Assembly (NCBI GenBank): GCA_014653535.1
Contig: JACWEK010000002.1
Coordinates: 20,447 to 84,446, forward strand
DNA length: 64,000 nt
DNA from: Pelagibacterales bacterium SAG-MED43
Lineage (GTDB): Bacteria; Pseudomonadota; Alphaproteobacteria; Pelagibacterales; Pelagibacteraceae
Direction: 5' to 3'
Each line of letters begins with the position of its first letter. Within the stretch, counting starts at the first letter, position 1. The translations under genes and the position numbers were made by a program. Below are positions 16,960 to 25,168 of this stretch, piece after piece. The notes below the pieces were generated by a model. That model was given only the letters and a program-made list of their open reading frames with translations. It was not told where the DNA came from and made no database searches.

Positions 16960-17869
16960 TTTGAGTAAAAGCCTCGGCAAATTTTTCAGCCTCAAATATT
17001 TGTAAGTCATCCTCTTTTTCACCTAAACCTAAAGCAATAATTGGAAGTTTATATTTTTTTGCCAAAGCTAAAAGAATCCCACCTTTTGCAGTTCCATCTA
17101 ATTTTGTCATGATAATACCTGTTATTGGAATTATCTTATTAAATTCTTCGACTTGATTAATTATATTTTGACCAGACGTTGCATCTAGAACCAAGATGAC
17201 ATCATGCGGTGCATCTGGATCTATCTTTTTTGTTACATTGGCAATTTTTTTATATTCCTCCATTAAATTTTTTTTATTTTGCAATCTTCCAGCTGTATCA
17301 ATTAGAACTTGATCAAAATTATTATTAATAGCTTCTTCAATAGCTTTGTAAGCAACCGAGGCAGGGTCAGATCCTTGTGATGATTTAGTTATTTGAACAT
17401 CTATTTTTTTTGCCCAATTTTCTAATTGTTCAATAGCTGCAGCTCTAAAGGTATCAGATGCAGCAAACATAACTTTATTACCGTTAGTCTTTAAAATTTT
17501 TCCAATTTTACCAATACTTGTTGTTTTTCCAACACCATTAACTCCAGAAATTAAGGTTGCATTTAGTTTATCTTTTTTTTTGAAAAAATAACTATTCTCC
17601 AAAGGTTTCATAAGAGAAATTATATATTCTTTTAAAATGAGATTGATTTCTAATTTTAAATCTTTATTTGGATTAACTTTCTTTGTTGAAATTATATCCT
17701 TTATCTCAGAAGCAGCTTCAATACCAACATCTGATTGAATTAAAAATTCTTCAATTTTATTTAAATTTTTATCATCTATTTCTTTTTTTATAATAATTTC
17801 TTTAAGACCAGATGAAAGTGCTGAAGCACTTTTTTGAAAACCTTTTTTAAATTTATCAAATATTCCCAT
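16952..17869 (-). CDS. ftsY: FtsY, signal recognition particle receptor
   Basis: 305 residues, holding only the NG GTPase core: the P-loop GVNGVGKTTSIGKI, the DTFRAAA and DTAGR motifs, TKLDGTAKGG and the closing ALGLGEKEDDLQIF. The long acidic A domain that E. coli FtsY carries is absent, as in many alphaproteobacteria. FtsY docks ribosome-SRP complexes at the inner membrane and exchanges GTP with Ffh. It shares one base with the end of dapF, and its partner gene ffh lies just beyond on the opposite strand. Confidence 0.96.
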   Translation of the reverse strand: MGIFDKFKKGFQKSASALSSGLKEIIIKKEIDDKNLNKIEEFLIQSDVGIEAASEIKDIISTKKVNPNKDLKLEINLILKEYIISLMKPLENSYFFKKKDKLNATLISGVNGVGKTTSIGKIGKILKTNGNKVMFAASDTFRAAAIEQLENWAKKIDVQITKSSQGSDPASVAYKAIEEAINNNFDQVLIDTAGRLQNKKNLMEEYKKIANVTKKIDPDAPHDVILVLDATSGQNIINQVEEFNKIIPITGIIMTKLDGTAKGGILLALAKKYKLPIIALGLGEKEDDLQIFEAEKFAEAFTQTS

Positions 17870-18693
17870 TATAATTTTATCAAAATTTCCTTTATATCTG
17901 AAACAGGACCTTTCATATGAATAGAATTTTTCTCATCTATAAAAATTGATAATTTTCCAGTTTCAAATTCTATATCTGTATTATGATCTGTGAGTTTATT
18001 TAATGTGCCAGCAAATGCTGTTGCGCATGCTGCAGTTCCGCATGCCTTCGTTAACCCGGCACCTCTTTCCCAGACTTTAACTTTAATTAAATTTTTATTT
18101 AAAACTTTAGCAATTGTAACATTACATTTTTCTGGAAACATTTTATGATTTTCAATTTGTGGACCAATTTTTTCTATGTCAAAGTTTTTTATTTCATCAA
18201 CAAAAAAAACAATATGAGGATTTCCAACATTTATTGCAGTGCCACCTAAATGCTCATTGTTGTTTATGTCATTAATTTTAATATTAAGATTAAGAGTATT
18301 TAACTCCTCTGAAAGGGGAATTTCATTCCATTTAACTTTTGCATTTCCAATTTCAGTTGTAACTAAATTATTATTTAGTATTTCAGATTTTAAATTTCCA
18401 GATAGAGTAGTTAAAATTATAGTTTTGTTGCCGTTTTCTTTTGAAATCAAATCAGCAACACATCTTGTCCCATTACCACACGCTCCAGACTCACCACCAT
18501 CAGAATTAAAAAACTTTAAATGAGCATCTGCAGTGTTATCTCTTTCAATTAATATTAATTGATCACATCCAATAAAATTTCTATCGCAAATTTTAATTAT
18601 TTGCTCTTTTGATAAATCAGTAATTTTTTGTCTATTATCAATGATAACAAAATCGTTACCCAATCCATCCATTTTAAAAGCTTTAATGTCCAT
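17869..18693 (-). CDS. dapF: DapF, diaminopimelate epimerase
   Basis: 274 residues. The two catalytic cysteines lie in ESGACGNGTRCVAD and KACGTAACAT, and MDGLGNDFVIID opens the protein as usual. It converts LL- to meso-diaminopimelate, the last shared step to lysine and peptidoglycan. In many alphaproteobacteria a methylthiotransferase gene (mtaB) sits between dapF and ftsY; here the two genes overlap by one base and mtaB is absent. The start faces the ffh leader across a 160-base gap. Confidence 0.96.
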   Translation of the reverse strand: MDIKAFKMDGLGNDFVIIDNRQKITDLSKEQIIKICDRNFIGCDQLILIERDNTADAHLKFFNSDGGESGACGNGTRCVADLISKENGNKTIILTTLSGNLKSEILNNNLVTTEIGNAKVKWNEIPLSEELNTLNLNIKINDINNNEHLGGTAINVGNPHIVFFVDEIKNFDIEKIGPQIENHKMFPEKCNVTIAKVLNKNLIKVKVWERGAGLTKACGTAACATAFAGTLNKLTDHNTDIEFETGKLSIFIDEKNSIHMKGPVSDIKEILIKL

Positions 18694-18715
18694 ATATCTT
18701 TATTTAACTTATTTA

Positions 18716-18741
18716 TTGACTTTTTGAACCTCTATTATAGT
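18716..18741 (+). promoter_or_regulatory. Possible promoter for ffh
   Basis: TTGACT at 18716-18721 is a good -35 hexamer, and TATAGT at 18736-18741 a possible -10, but the 14-base spacer is short. An alternative is TTATTG at 18713-18718 with a 17-base spacer to the same TATAGT. Either would start the transcript just at the folded leader described next. Confidence 0.4.
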
Positions 18742-18745
18742 TTGT

Positions 18746-18840
18746 GGCAGTTTCCGCAAAACGTTAAATTTGCGGTGTCTTTGGAAACAAAGAGATCGAC
18801 ACTAGTCAGCGAGGGTTCGCCCACTAGTGTGATTACTGCT
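18746..18840 (+). ncRNA. Structured RNA leader of ffh (modelled as a four-way junction)
   Basis: Three consecutive hairpins can be drawn: CCGCAAA/TTTGCGG (18754-18760 with 18769-18775); TCTTTG/CAAAGA (18778-18783 with 18788-18793) capped by a GAAA tetraloop; and ACACTAGT/ACTAGTGT (18799-18806 with 18823-18830) topped by GGG-TTCG-CCC, with an unpaired CAGCGA on the 5' side. An outer helix, GGCAGT (18746-18751) with ACTGCT (18835-18840, one G-U pair), closes them into a compact junction 13 bases before the ffh ATG. The stretch is much richer in G and C than its surroundings. I recall a candidate structured RNA upstream of ffh reported for Pelagibacter, which this probably is; the name and family must be checked. 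It could control ffh expression or be a separate small RNA. Confidence 0.65.
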
Positions 18841-18853
18841 GTGTGTAATAAAT

Positions 18854-20212
18854 ATGTTTGAAAATTTAACTAATAAATTTGAAGAAATTTTTTCTTCTTT
18901 AAAAAAGGCTCCCTCCCTTGATGAAAATCAAGTTGATGAAGGTTTGAGAGGTATTAGACAGGCTTTACTTGAAGCAGACGTCTCCTTAGACGTTGCAAAA
19001 GAATTTATTGAAAAAGTTAAGCCAAAAGCTTTAGGACAAGAAATAATTAGATCAACATCACCTGGAGATATGGTAGTTAAGATCGTTTACGATGAGCTAG
19101 TAAGTTTATTAGGTGAAAAAAATAATGATGTAAATCTTAATGCGGTTCCTCCAGTGCCAATGATGCTAGTTGGATTACAAGGTTCTGGTAAAACTACCAC
19201 AACTGCTAAACTTGCAAGATATCTTGAAAATACGAAAAAAAAGAAAGTTATGATGGTTAGCTTAGATATCTATAGGCCAGCTGCCCAAGAACAATTAAAA
19301 TCTTTAGGGGAACAAAATAATATTTTAACGCTTCCCATAATTGAAGGCCAACAACCAGCTGATATTTGTCAAAGAGCTATTAGTGCAGCTAATTTAAATG
19401 GTGCTGATATTATATTATTTGATACTGCAGGCAGGACGCAGATCGATCTACAAATGATGAGTGAAATCAAACAAATTGAAAAAACAATTAATCCTGCAGA
19501 GACATTTTTGGTTGCAGATTCACTTACAGGACAAGTAGCGGCATCTGTTGCAAAAGAATTTAAAAATACTGTAAATATTTCTGGAATAATTTTAACTAGA
19601 GCAGATGGTGATGCTAGAGGTGGAGCAGCAGTTAGTATGAAGTACGTTTCTCAAGTTCCAATTAAATTTTTAGGAATAGGTGAAAAAATTGAAAATCTTG
19701 AAGTATTTCATCCAGATAGAATTGCAAATAGAATTCTGGGCATGGGAGATATCGTATCTCTTGTAGAAAAAGCTGCACAAGATCTAGGTGAAGAAAATAT
19801 TAAAAAGGCTGAAGAAAATTTAAAAAAAGGACAATTTTCAATGCAAGATTATTTAACCCAATTAAGACAAATGAAAAAGATGGGTGGAATAGAAGGTGTA
19901 ATGTCTTTTATGCCAGGTGTATCCAAGGTTAAATCCCAAATGGATGCAGCAGGAATAGATGAAAGTGTTATTACTAAAAATGAAGCAATAATTTTGTCCA
20001 TGACAAAAAAAGAAAGAGAGAACCCAAAAATAATTGATGGTTCAAGAAAAAAAAGAATTGCGAGTGGCTCAGGTACAGACCCAGCTACTATCAATAAATT
20101 GTTAAAACAATTTAAAATGATGTCTGAAATGATGAAAAAGATGTCTAAAGGAAATCTGAAAGGTATGACTGATAAAGGAATACCGCCAGAATTATTTAAT
20201 CAATTAAAATAA
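18854..20212 (+). CDS. ffh: Ffh, signal recognition particle protein (SRP54)
   Basis: 452 residues: N domain, G domain with P-loop GLQGSGKTTTTAKLA, DTAGRTQID and TRADGDARGGA, and a methionine-rich M domain (MKKMGGIEGVMSFMPG; KMMSEMMKKM) that binds signal sequences and SRP RNA. It directs membrane proteins to FtsY, whose gene is transcribed divergently just upstream. Normal length. The M domain RNA-binding segment, GSGTDPATINKLLKQF, is present, so an SRP RNA is expected elsewhere in the genome. Confidence 0.97.
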   Translation: MFENLTNKFEEIFSSLKKAPSLDENQVDEGLRGIRQALLEADVSLDVAKEFIEKVKPKALGQEIIRSTSPGDMVVKIVYDELVSLLGEKNNDVNLNAVPPVPMMLVGLQGSGKTTTTAKLARYLENTKKKKVMMVSLDIYRPAAQEQLKSLGEQNNILTLPIIEGQQPADICQRAISAANLNGADIILFDTAGRTQIDLQMMSEIKQIEKTINPAETFLVADSLTGQVAASVAKEFKNTVNISGIILTRADGDARGGAAVSMKYVSQVPIKFLGIGEKIENLEVFHPDRIANRILGMGDIVSLVEKAAQDLGEENIKKAEENLKKGQFSMQDYLTQLRQMKKMGGIEGVMSFMPGVSKVKSQMDAAGIDESVITKNEAIILSMTKKERENPKIIDGSRKKRIASGSGTDPATINKLLKQFKMMSEMMKKMSKGNLKGMTDKGIPPELFNQLK

Positions 20213-20225
20213 AAAAGGAGAATAA

Positions 20226-20744
20226 ATGTTAAAGTTAAGACTATCAAGAGGTGGAACGAAGAAGAGACCCGTTTATAAAGTAGTTGTGGCGGACAGTAGA
20301 TTTGCAAGGGATGGAAGATTTATTGAAAAGGTTGGTTTTTTCAATCCATTACTTCCTAAAGAAAAAAAAGAAAGAATTGGACTTGAGGCTGAAAGAATTA
20401 AATATTGGCTAGGTCAAGGTGCACAGCCAACTACAAGAGTAGCAAGAATTTTAGGAGAAAATGAATTAATGCCTATGCCTGCTAATGGAAATAATCCTCA
20501 AAAAGCGATTGCTAAGAAAGATAGAAAAAAAGAAGGATCTGAAGAAGCTCCTAAAGCAGAAGCAGCACCAGCAGCAGAAGCTAAAAAGGAAGAAGCTCCT
20601 AAAGCAGAAGCAGCGCCAGCAGCAGAAGCTAAAAAGGAAGAAGCTCCTAAAGCAGAAGCAGCACCAGCAGCAGAAGCTAAAAAGGAAGAAGCTCCTAAAG
20701 CAGAAGCTAAAAAAGAAGAAGCTCCTAAAGAGGAAAAAAAATAA
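20226..20744 (+). CDS. rpsP: Ribosomal protein bS16 with a long charged repeat tail
   Basis: 172 residues, about twice the roughly 80 of E. coli S16. The first 80 or so residues are a normal S16 (MLKLRLSRGGTKKRPVYKVV, then GRFIEKVGFFNP). From about residue 95 the protein becomes a low-complexity Lys/Glu/Ala/Pro tail made of tandem EEAPKAEAAPAAEAKK units. Tails of this composition are known to me in other alphaproteobacterial S16 proteins. A clear AAGGAG Shine-Dalgarno (20215-20220) sits 5 bases before the ATG. It is followed directly by trmD, without the rimM gene usually found between them. Confidence 0.95.
   Translation: MLKLRLSRGGTKKRPVYKVVVADSRFARDGRFIEKVGFFNPLLPKEKKERIGLEAERIKYWLGQGAQPTTRVARILGENELMPMPANGNNPQKAIAKKDRKKEGSEEAPKAEAAPAAEAKKEEAPKAEAAPAAEAKKEEAPKAEAAPAAEAKKEEAPKAEAKKEEAPKEEKK
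20541..20741 (+). repeat. Tandem 48-base coding repeat in rpsP
   Basis: Three full 48-base copies (20541-20588, 20589-20636, 20637-20684) and two shortened ones (20685-20714 and 20715-20741). Copies 1 and 3 are identical and copy 2 differs by one base (GCACCA against GCGCCA). Each full copy encodes 16 residues, EEAPKAEAAPAAEAKK. Identity at the base level, including third positions, points to recent duplication by slippage, so copy number may differ between strains. There are no unique spacers, so it is not a CRISPR array. Confidence 0.95.
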
Positions 20745-20758
20745 TCTAAAGTTTGTTT

Positions 20759-21445
20759 ATGTTTCAAGCTCAAGTATTTACTCTTTATCCTGAGGTTTTT
20801 CCTGGCCCATTAGCTAAAAGTCTTTATGGAAAAGCTTTGTCTAATAAATTATGGAATTTAAACGTAATAAACATTAGAGACTCAGCTACTGACAAACACA
20901 AAACAGTTGATGACACTCCGTATGGTGGAGGAACAGGAATGTTATTAAAAGCTGATGTTTTAGCAAAAGCGCTTGATCAAAAAGTTAAAAAAGGAGAGAG
21001 AATTTTTTATCTTTCACCAAAAGGTAAAAAATTTGATCAAAAACTTGCTCAAAAATTATCAAAAGAAAAATCTATATCTTTGATATGTGGTCATTTTGAA
21101 GGAGTAGATGAAAGAGTTTTAACTACAAGGAATATTGAAGAATTAAGTATAGGAGATTATGTTTTGTCAGGGGGTGAAACTGCTGCGTTAGTAGTGCTTG
21201 ATAGTATTTTGAGACTTTTGCCAGGAGTTATAGGAAATGATAAATCTTCACTCGATGAAACCTTTGAAAATGGTCTTTTAGAATATCCTCAATATACAAA
21301 ACCTCAAATATGGGAAGAAAAATCAGTACCAGATGTATTATTATCAGGAGATCATAATAAAATTAAAGACTGGCGTTTATCTCAATCTGAGGCTATAACA
21401 CGCGACCGAAGACCAGATTTATGGCAAAAATATAAGAAAAACTAG
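20759..21445 (+). CDS. trmD: TrmD, tRNA (guanine-37-N1)-methyltransferase
   Basis: I use the ATG at 20759 (228 residues); a TTG two codons upstream is less likely. Knotted SAM-binding (SPOUT) motifs are present: [29 protein letters not shown] and [10 protein letters not shown]. It methylates G37 next to the anticodon and prevents frameshifting. Placed between rpsP and rplS as in most bacteria. Confidence 0.95.
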   Translation: MFQAQVFTLYPEVFPGPLAKSLYGKALSNKLWNLNVINIRDSATDKHKTVDDTPYGGGTGMLLKADVLAKALDQKVKKGERIFYLSPKGKKFDQKLAQKLSKEKSISLICGHFEGVDERVLTTRNIEELSIGDYVLSGGETAALVVLDSILRLLPGVIGNDKSSLDETFENGLLEYPQYTKPQIWEEKSVPDVLLSGDHNKIKDWRLSQSEAITRDRRPDLWQKYKKN

Positions 21446-21461
21446 TTTGTTAAATATTAAA

Positions 21462-22022
21462 ATGAAAACAATAGAAGAAATAAACCAACACAATGTTAAA
21501 AAGATTTTATCTGGAAAAAAAATACCAGAATTTTATCCAGGTGATGTTGTTAAAGTTGGTGTTAGAATTACAGAAGGTAAAAAAGAGAGAATTCAATACT
21601 TTGAAGGTGTGTGCATAGCTAAAAAAAGTAGAAACATAAATTCTTCATTTACAGTAAGAAAAATCTCTTTTGGTGAGGGTGTAGAAAGAACTTTTCCTTT
21701 ATTTGGACCAGTAATAGACTCAATTAAAGTTATTAGATCTGGAAAAGTAAGAAGAGCTAAACTTTATTATTTAAGAGATAGAACTGGTAAATCAGCAAGA
21801 ATTACAGAAAAGATTAGAAAAAAAATTGGAATTGATCTTGAAGTAAAACCAGAGACAGTAACCGAAGAAAATATTGTACCAGTAGCTGAAACTTCAAAAG
21901 AAGAGGTATCTAAAACAGATATGGCTTCAGCAACAGAAACTAAAGAAGTAAAAAGTGAAAAAGACTTTAAGTCTGAAAATAAAACAGACAATAAACTTGA
22001 AAATATACCAGAAAAAAAATAA
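21462..22022 (+). CDS. rplS: Ribosomal protein bL19 with an acidic/lysine-rich tail
   Basis: The ATG at 21462 gives 186 residues starting [16 protein letters not shown]; the longer frame from a TTG at 21447 lacks support. The first 115-120 residues are a normal L19 ([41 protein letters not shown]). The last 65 or so form a low-complexity tail rich in Glu, Lys, Thr and Ser that is absent from most L19 proteins. Like S16 in the same operon, it has gained a charged extension, though of a different composition and without tandem repeats. Confidence 0.94.
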   Translation: MKTIEEINQHNVKKILSGKKIPEFYPGDVVKVGVRITEGKKERIQYFEGVCIAKKSRNINSSFTVRKISFGEGVERTFPLFGPVIDSIKVIRSGKVRRAKLYYLRDRTGKSARITEKIRKKIGIDLEVKPETVTEENIVPVAETSKEEVSKTDMASATETKEVKSEKDFKSENKTDNKLENIPEKK

Positions 22023-22033
22023 CTTTTTTTTCA

Positions 22034-23437
22034 ATGCCCAATACTCTTTACGATAAAATTTGGAACGATCACTTAGTAGACCAACAAGAAGATGGCACAG
22101 CTTTATTGTTTGTTGATAGACATTTGGTTCATGAAGTAACTAGTCCACAGGCATTTGAGGGTTTAAGAAATTCAAATCGTAAAGTGAGACACCCAAATTT
22201 AACACTTGCAGTTGCTGATCATAATGTTCCAACAACTGATAGATCAAAAGGAATTTCTGATAAAGATTCAAAAATACAAGTTGAAACTTTAGAGGCTAAT
22301 TGCAAAGAATTTGGAATTAAATTATTTGGAATGAACGATAAAAGACAAGGAATTGTACATGTTACAGGTCCAGAGCAAGGTTTTACTCAACCTGGAACAG
22401 TAATAGTATGTGGTGATAGTCATACAGCAACGCACGGTGCTTTTGGTTCCTTGGCATTTGGAATTGGAACTTCAGAAGTAGAACATGTTTTGGCAACTCA
22501 AACATTAGTTCAAAAAAAAGCCAAAAATTTTAAAGTAAATGTTAATGGTAAACTTCCATTAGGAGTAACCTCTAAAGATGTTATTTTACAAATAATTGGA
22601 AAAATTGGTACAGCAGGTGGAACAGGTTGTGTGATAGAATATGCTGGTGACTTAATTAGATCATTAAGTGTTGAGCAAAGAATGACAATTTGCAATATGA
22701 CCATAGAAGGTGGGGCTAGAGCAGGATTAATAGCGCCAGATGAAAAAATATTTAAATATTTAGAAGGTAGACCAATGTCTCCAAAAGGTGAAGATTGGAA
22801 TAAGGCTTTAGAATATTGGAAAAATTTAAAGACAGATGATAACGCTAAATTTGATAAAGAAATTGATCTTAAAGCAGAAGAGATTTTACCAATGATAACT
22901 TGGGGAACTTCACCACAAGACGTAATTACCATAGATCAAAAGGTTCCAAATCCTCAAAATGAAAAAGATGAGGACAGAAAAAATTCTTTAGAGAGATCCT
23001 TAAACTATATGGGTTTAAAACCTAATATGGCTGCGAAAGATATTAAGATAGACAAAGTTTTTATAGGAAGTTGTACTAATGGAAGAATAGAAGATCTAAG
23101 AGAAGCAGCGAAAATTTTAAAAGATAAAAAAATTGCGTCTCATGTTCAGGCCATGGTAGTTCCGGGATCAGGATTAGTAAAAGAACAAGCTGAACAAGAG
23201 GGGTTAGATAAAATATTTGTTAATTCTGGTTTTGAATGGAGAGAGCCAGGTTGTTCGATGTGTTTAGCCATGAATGCAGATAAGCTTAAACCCCAAGAAA
23301 GATGTGCGTCTACATCAAATAGAAATTTCGAAGGAAGACAAGGAAGAGGTGGCAGAACACATTTAGTAAGCCCTGGAATGGCTGCTGCTGCTGCAATTTC
23401 TGGAAATCTTGATGATGTTAGAAAGTACCAAAATTAA
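22034..23437 (+). CDS. leuC: LeuC, 3-isopropylmalate dehydratase large subunit
   Basis: 467 residues of the aconitase superfamily. Iron-sulfur cluster cysteines are in [10 protein letters not shown] (upstream histidine block), GSCTNGR and GCSMCLAMN. With LeuD it isomerises 2-isopropylmalate to 3-isopropylmalate in leucine synthesis. It starts 11 bases after rplS and abuts leuD with no gap (23437/23438), so leucine genes may be read from the ribosomal operon. Confidence 0.96.
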   Translation: MPNTLYDKIWNDHLVDQQEDGTALLFVDRHLVHEVTSPQAFEGLRNSNRKVRHPNLTLAVADHNVPTTDRSKGISDKDSKIQVETLEANCKEFGIKLFGMNDKRQGIVHVTGPEQGFTQPGTVIVCGDSHTATHGAFGSLAFGIGTSEVEHVLATQTLVQKKAKNFKVNVNGKLPLGVTSKDVILQIIGKIGTAGGTGCVIEYAGDLIRSLSVEQRMTICNMTIEGGARAGLIAPDEKIFKYLEGRPMSPKGEDWNKALEYWKNLKTDDNAKFDKEIDLKAEEILPMITWGTSPQDVITIDQKVPNPQNEKDEDRKNSLERSLNYMGLKPNMAAKDIKIDKVFIGSCTNGRIEDLREAAKILKDKKIASHVQAMVVPGSGLVKEQAEQEGLDKIFVNSGFEWREPGCSMCLAMNADKLKPQERCASTSNRNFEGRQGRGGRTHLVSPGMAAAAAISGNLDDVRKYQN

Positions 23438-24043
23438 ATGCAAAAATTTAATACGCTAAAGAGCATTCCAGCATATCTACCAATAGTAAATATTGATACA
23501 GATATGATAATACCAAAACAATTTTTAAAAACTATAAAAAGAACTGGTCTTGGCAAAAACTTATTTTTTGAGATGAGATATGATGATCAAGGCAAAAAAA
23601 TAAGTGATTTTATTTTAAATAAAAATCCGTTTAATAATTCTAAAATTTTAATTGCTGGAAAAAATTTTGGTTGTGGTTCATCTAGAGAGCATGCCCCATG
23701 GGCATTGTTAGATTTTGGTATAACTTGTGTCATCAGCTCAAGTTTTGCGGATATCTTTTATAGTAATTGTTTTAAAAATGGAATTTTACCAATCATTCTT
23801 GAAGAAGATAAAATTAAGGAGCTATCTGAATATGCAAATCGAAAAGAGGAAATTTCAGTGGATCTCAATGAAAACAAAATTTTTTACGGAAATAATGAAA
23901 TAAAATTTGATTTAGATGCATTTAAAAAAAAATGTCTCTTAGAAGGATTAGACGATATAGCACTTTCTCTAAAAAAATCGGAAAAAATTGAAAATTTTGA
24001 AAAAAATTTAAAAGATAAAAAACCTTGGATTTTTAATGATTAA
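23438..24043 (+). CDS. leuD: LeuD, 3-isopropylmalate dehydratase small subunit
   Basis: 201 residues with the swivel-domain motifs [16 protein letters not shown] and [20 protein letters not shown]. It completes the LeuCD heterodimer. The ending overlaps the leuB start by 8 bases. Length is normal for the proteobacterial type. Confidence 0.95.
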   Translation: MQKFNTLKSIPAYLPIVNIDTDMIIPKQFLKTIKRTGLGKNLFFEMRYDDQGKKISDFILNKNPFNNSKILIAGKNFGCGSSREHAPWALLDFGITCVISSSFADIFYSNCFKNGILPIILEEDKIKELSEYANRKEEISVDLNENKIFYGNNEIKFDLDAFKKKCLLEGLDDIALSLKKSEKIENFEKNLKDKKPWIFND

Positions 24044-25142
24044 AGTAAAAAAAAGAAAAATTTTATTATTACCAGGTGATGGTATTGGTCCTGAAGTTAT
24101 AAGTGAAGTAAAAAAAATAATTAATTGGTTTAACGATAAAAAATCACTTGATTTTGAAATAGATCAAGATCTTGCTGGTGGGTGTTCATTTGACAAACAC
24201 GGAACTCCTATAACTGATGAAGTATTTTATAAAGCTTTAGAAAGTGCTGCTGTAATATTAGGGGCAGTTGGAGGTCCAAAGTGGGATAATGTAGAATTTT
24301 CAAAAAAACCTGAAAGAGCACTATTAAAACTCAGAAAAGAATTAAAATTATTTGCAAACTTAAGACCTGCTATTTGTTTTAAACAATTAGTTGATGCGTC
24401 AACTTTAAAACCAGAAATTGTTTCTGGTTTAGATATTATGATAGTAAGAGAACTAACGGGTGGAATATACTTTGGTGAACCTCGAGGGATTAAACCAATT
24501 GAAAATGGTGAAAGAAAAGGAATTAATACTCACACATACACAAGTAGTGAAATAATTAGAGTCGCTAAAATTGCTTTCGATTTAGCAAAAAAAAGATCAA
24601 ACAAAGTTACATCGTGTGAAAAATCAAATGTTATGGAAGCAGGGCAACTATGGAGAGAAGAAGTCCAAGCATTACATGAAAAAGAATATAAAGATGTAGA
24701 ACTAAGCCATATGCTTGCTGATAACTGTGCTATGCAATTACTAAGAAATCCTAAACAGTTTGATGTAATTGTAACAGATAATTTATTTGGAGATATGCTA
24801 TCTGATCAGGCATCAATGCTGACAGGATCTCTAGGGCTTTTACCATCTGCATCTTTAGGTGCTAAAAATGAAGATGGAGAAATGAGAGCAATGTATGAAC
24901 CAATTCATGGTTCAGCCCCAGATATAGCTGGTAAAGGAATTGCAAATCCAATTGCAACTATATTGAGCTTTGCTATGGCTTTAAGGTATTCTTTAGACCT
25001 AGATAAAGAGGCTGAAGCTCTAGAAAAAGCAGTACAGGATGTACTAAATGATGGATTAAGAACAAAAGATATTCTATCAGATGGAACGAAAGAAGTATCA
25101 ACCTCTCAAATGGGAGATGCGATAATTTCAAAATTGCAATAA
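24036..25142 (+). CDS. leuB: LeuB, 3-isopropylmalate dehydrogenase
   Basis: 368 residues. The NAD-dependent decarboxylating dehydrogenase motifs are present: [12 protein letters not shown], the Arg cluster [40 protein letters not shown] with metal-binding aspartates, and [18 protein letters not shown] for NAD binding. It oxidises and decarboxylates 3-isopropylmalate to 4-methyl-2-oxopentanoate. Together with leuCD this gives three of the four dedicated leucine steps; leuA is not in the window. Confidence 0.96.
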   Translation: MIKVKKRKILLLPGDGIGPEVISEVKKIINWFNDKKSLDFEIDQDLAGGCSFDKHGTPITDEVFYKALESAAVILGAVGGPKWDNVEFSKKPERALLKLRKELKLFANLRPAICFKQLVDASTLKPEIVSGLDIMIVRELTGGIYFGEPRGIKPIENGERKGINTHTYTSSEIIRVAKIAFDLAKKRSNKVTSCEKSNVMEAGQLWREEVQALHEKEYKDVELSHMLADNCAMQLLRNPKQFDVIVTDNLFGDMLSDQASMLTGSLGLLPSASLGAKNEDGEMRAMYEPIHGSAPDIAGKGIANPIATILSFAMALRYSLDLDKEAEALEKAVQDVLNDGLRTKDILSDGTKEVSTSQMGDAIISKLQ

Positions 25143-25168
25143 TCTATTAATTATCCTAAACTAAATCT

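Noticed and set aside
18746-18840. ffh leader considered as a tRNA or as the SRP (4.5S) RNA.
   Set aside because: The cloverleaf-like drawing lacks tRNA arm lengths, anticodon loop and CCA-proximal features, and the conserved SRP domain IV bases (GGAA loop with AGCAG) are not found.
20541-20741. Regular repeats considered as a CRISPR array.
   Set aside because: Repeats are directly adjacent with no spacers and translate as a protein tail in frame with S16.
20498-20773. Open frames in other phases and on the minus strand across the rpsP repeat (Ala/Ser-rich and Lys/Gln-rich products).
   Set aside because: They are by-products of the 48-base coding repeat; the rpsP phase continues the normal S16 domain and fits the Shine-Dalgarno.
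22510-22932. 140-codon minus-strand open frame opposite leuC.
   Set aside because: It lies wholly inside a conserved leuC gene with intact motifs and is best explained as a mirror of its codon usage.
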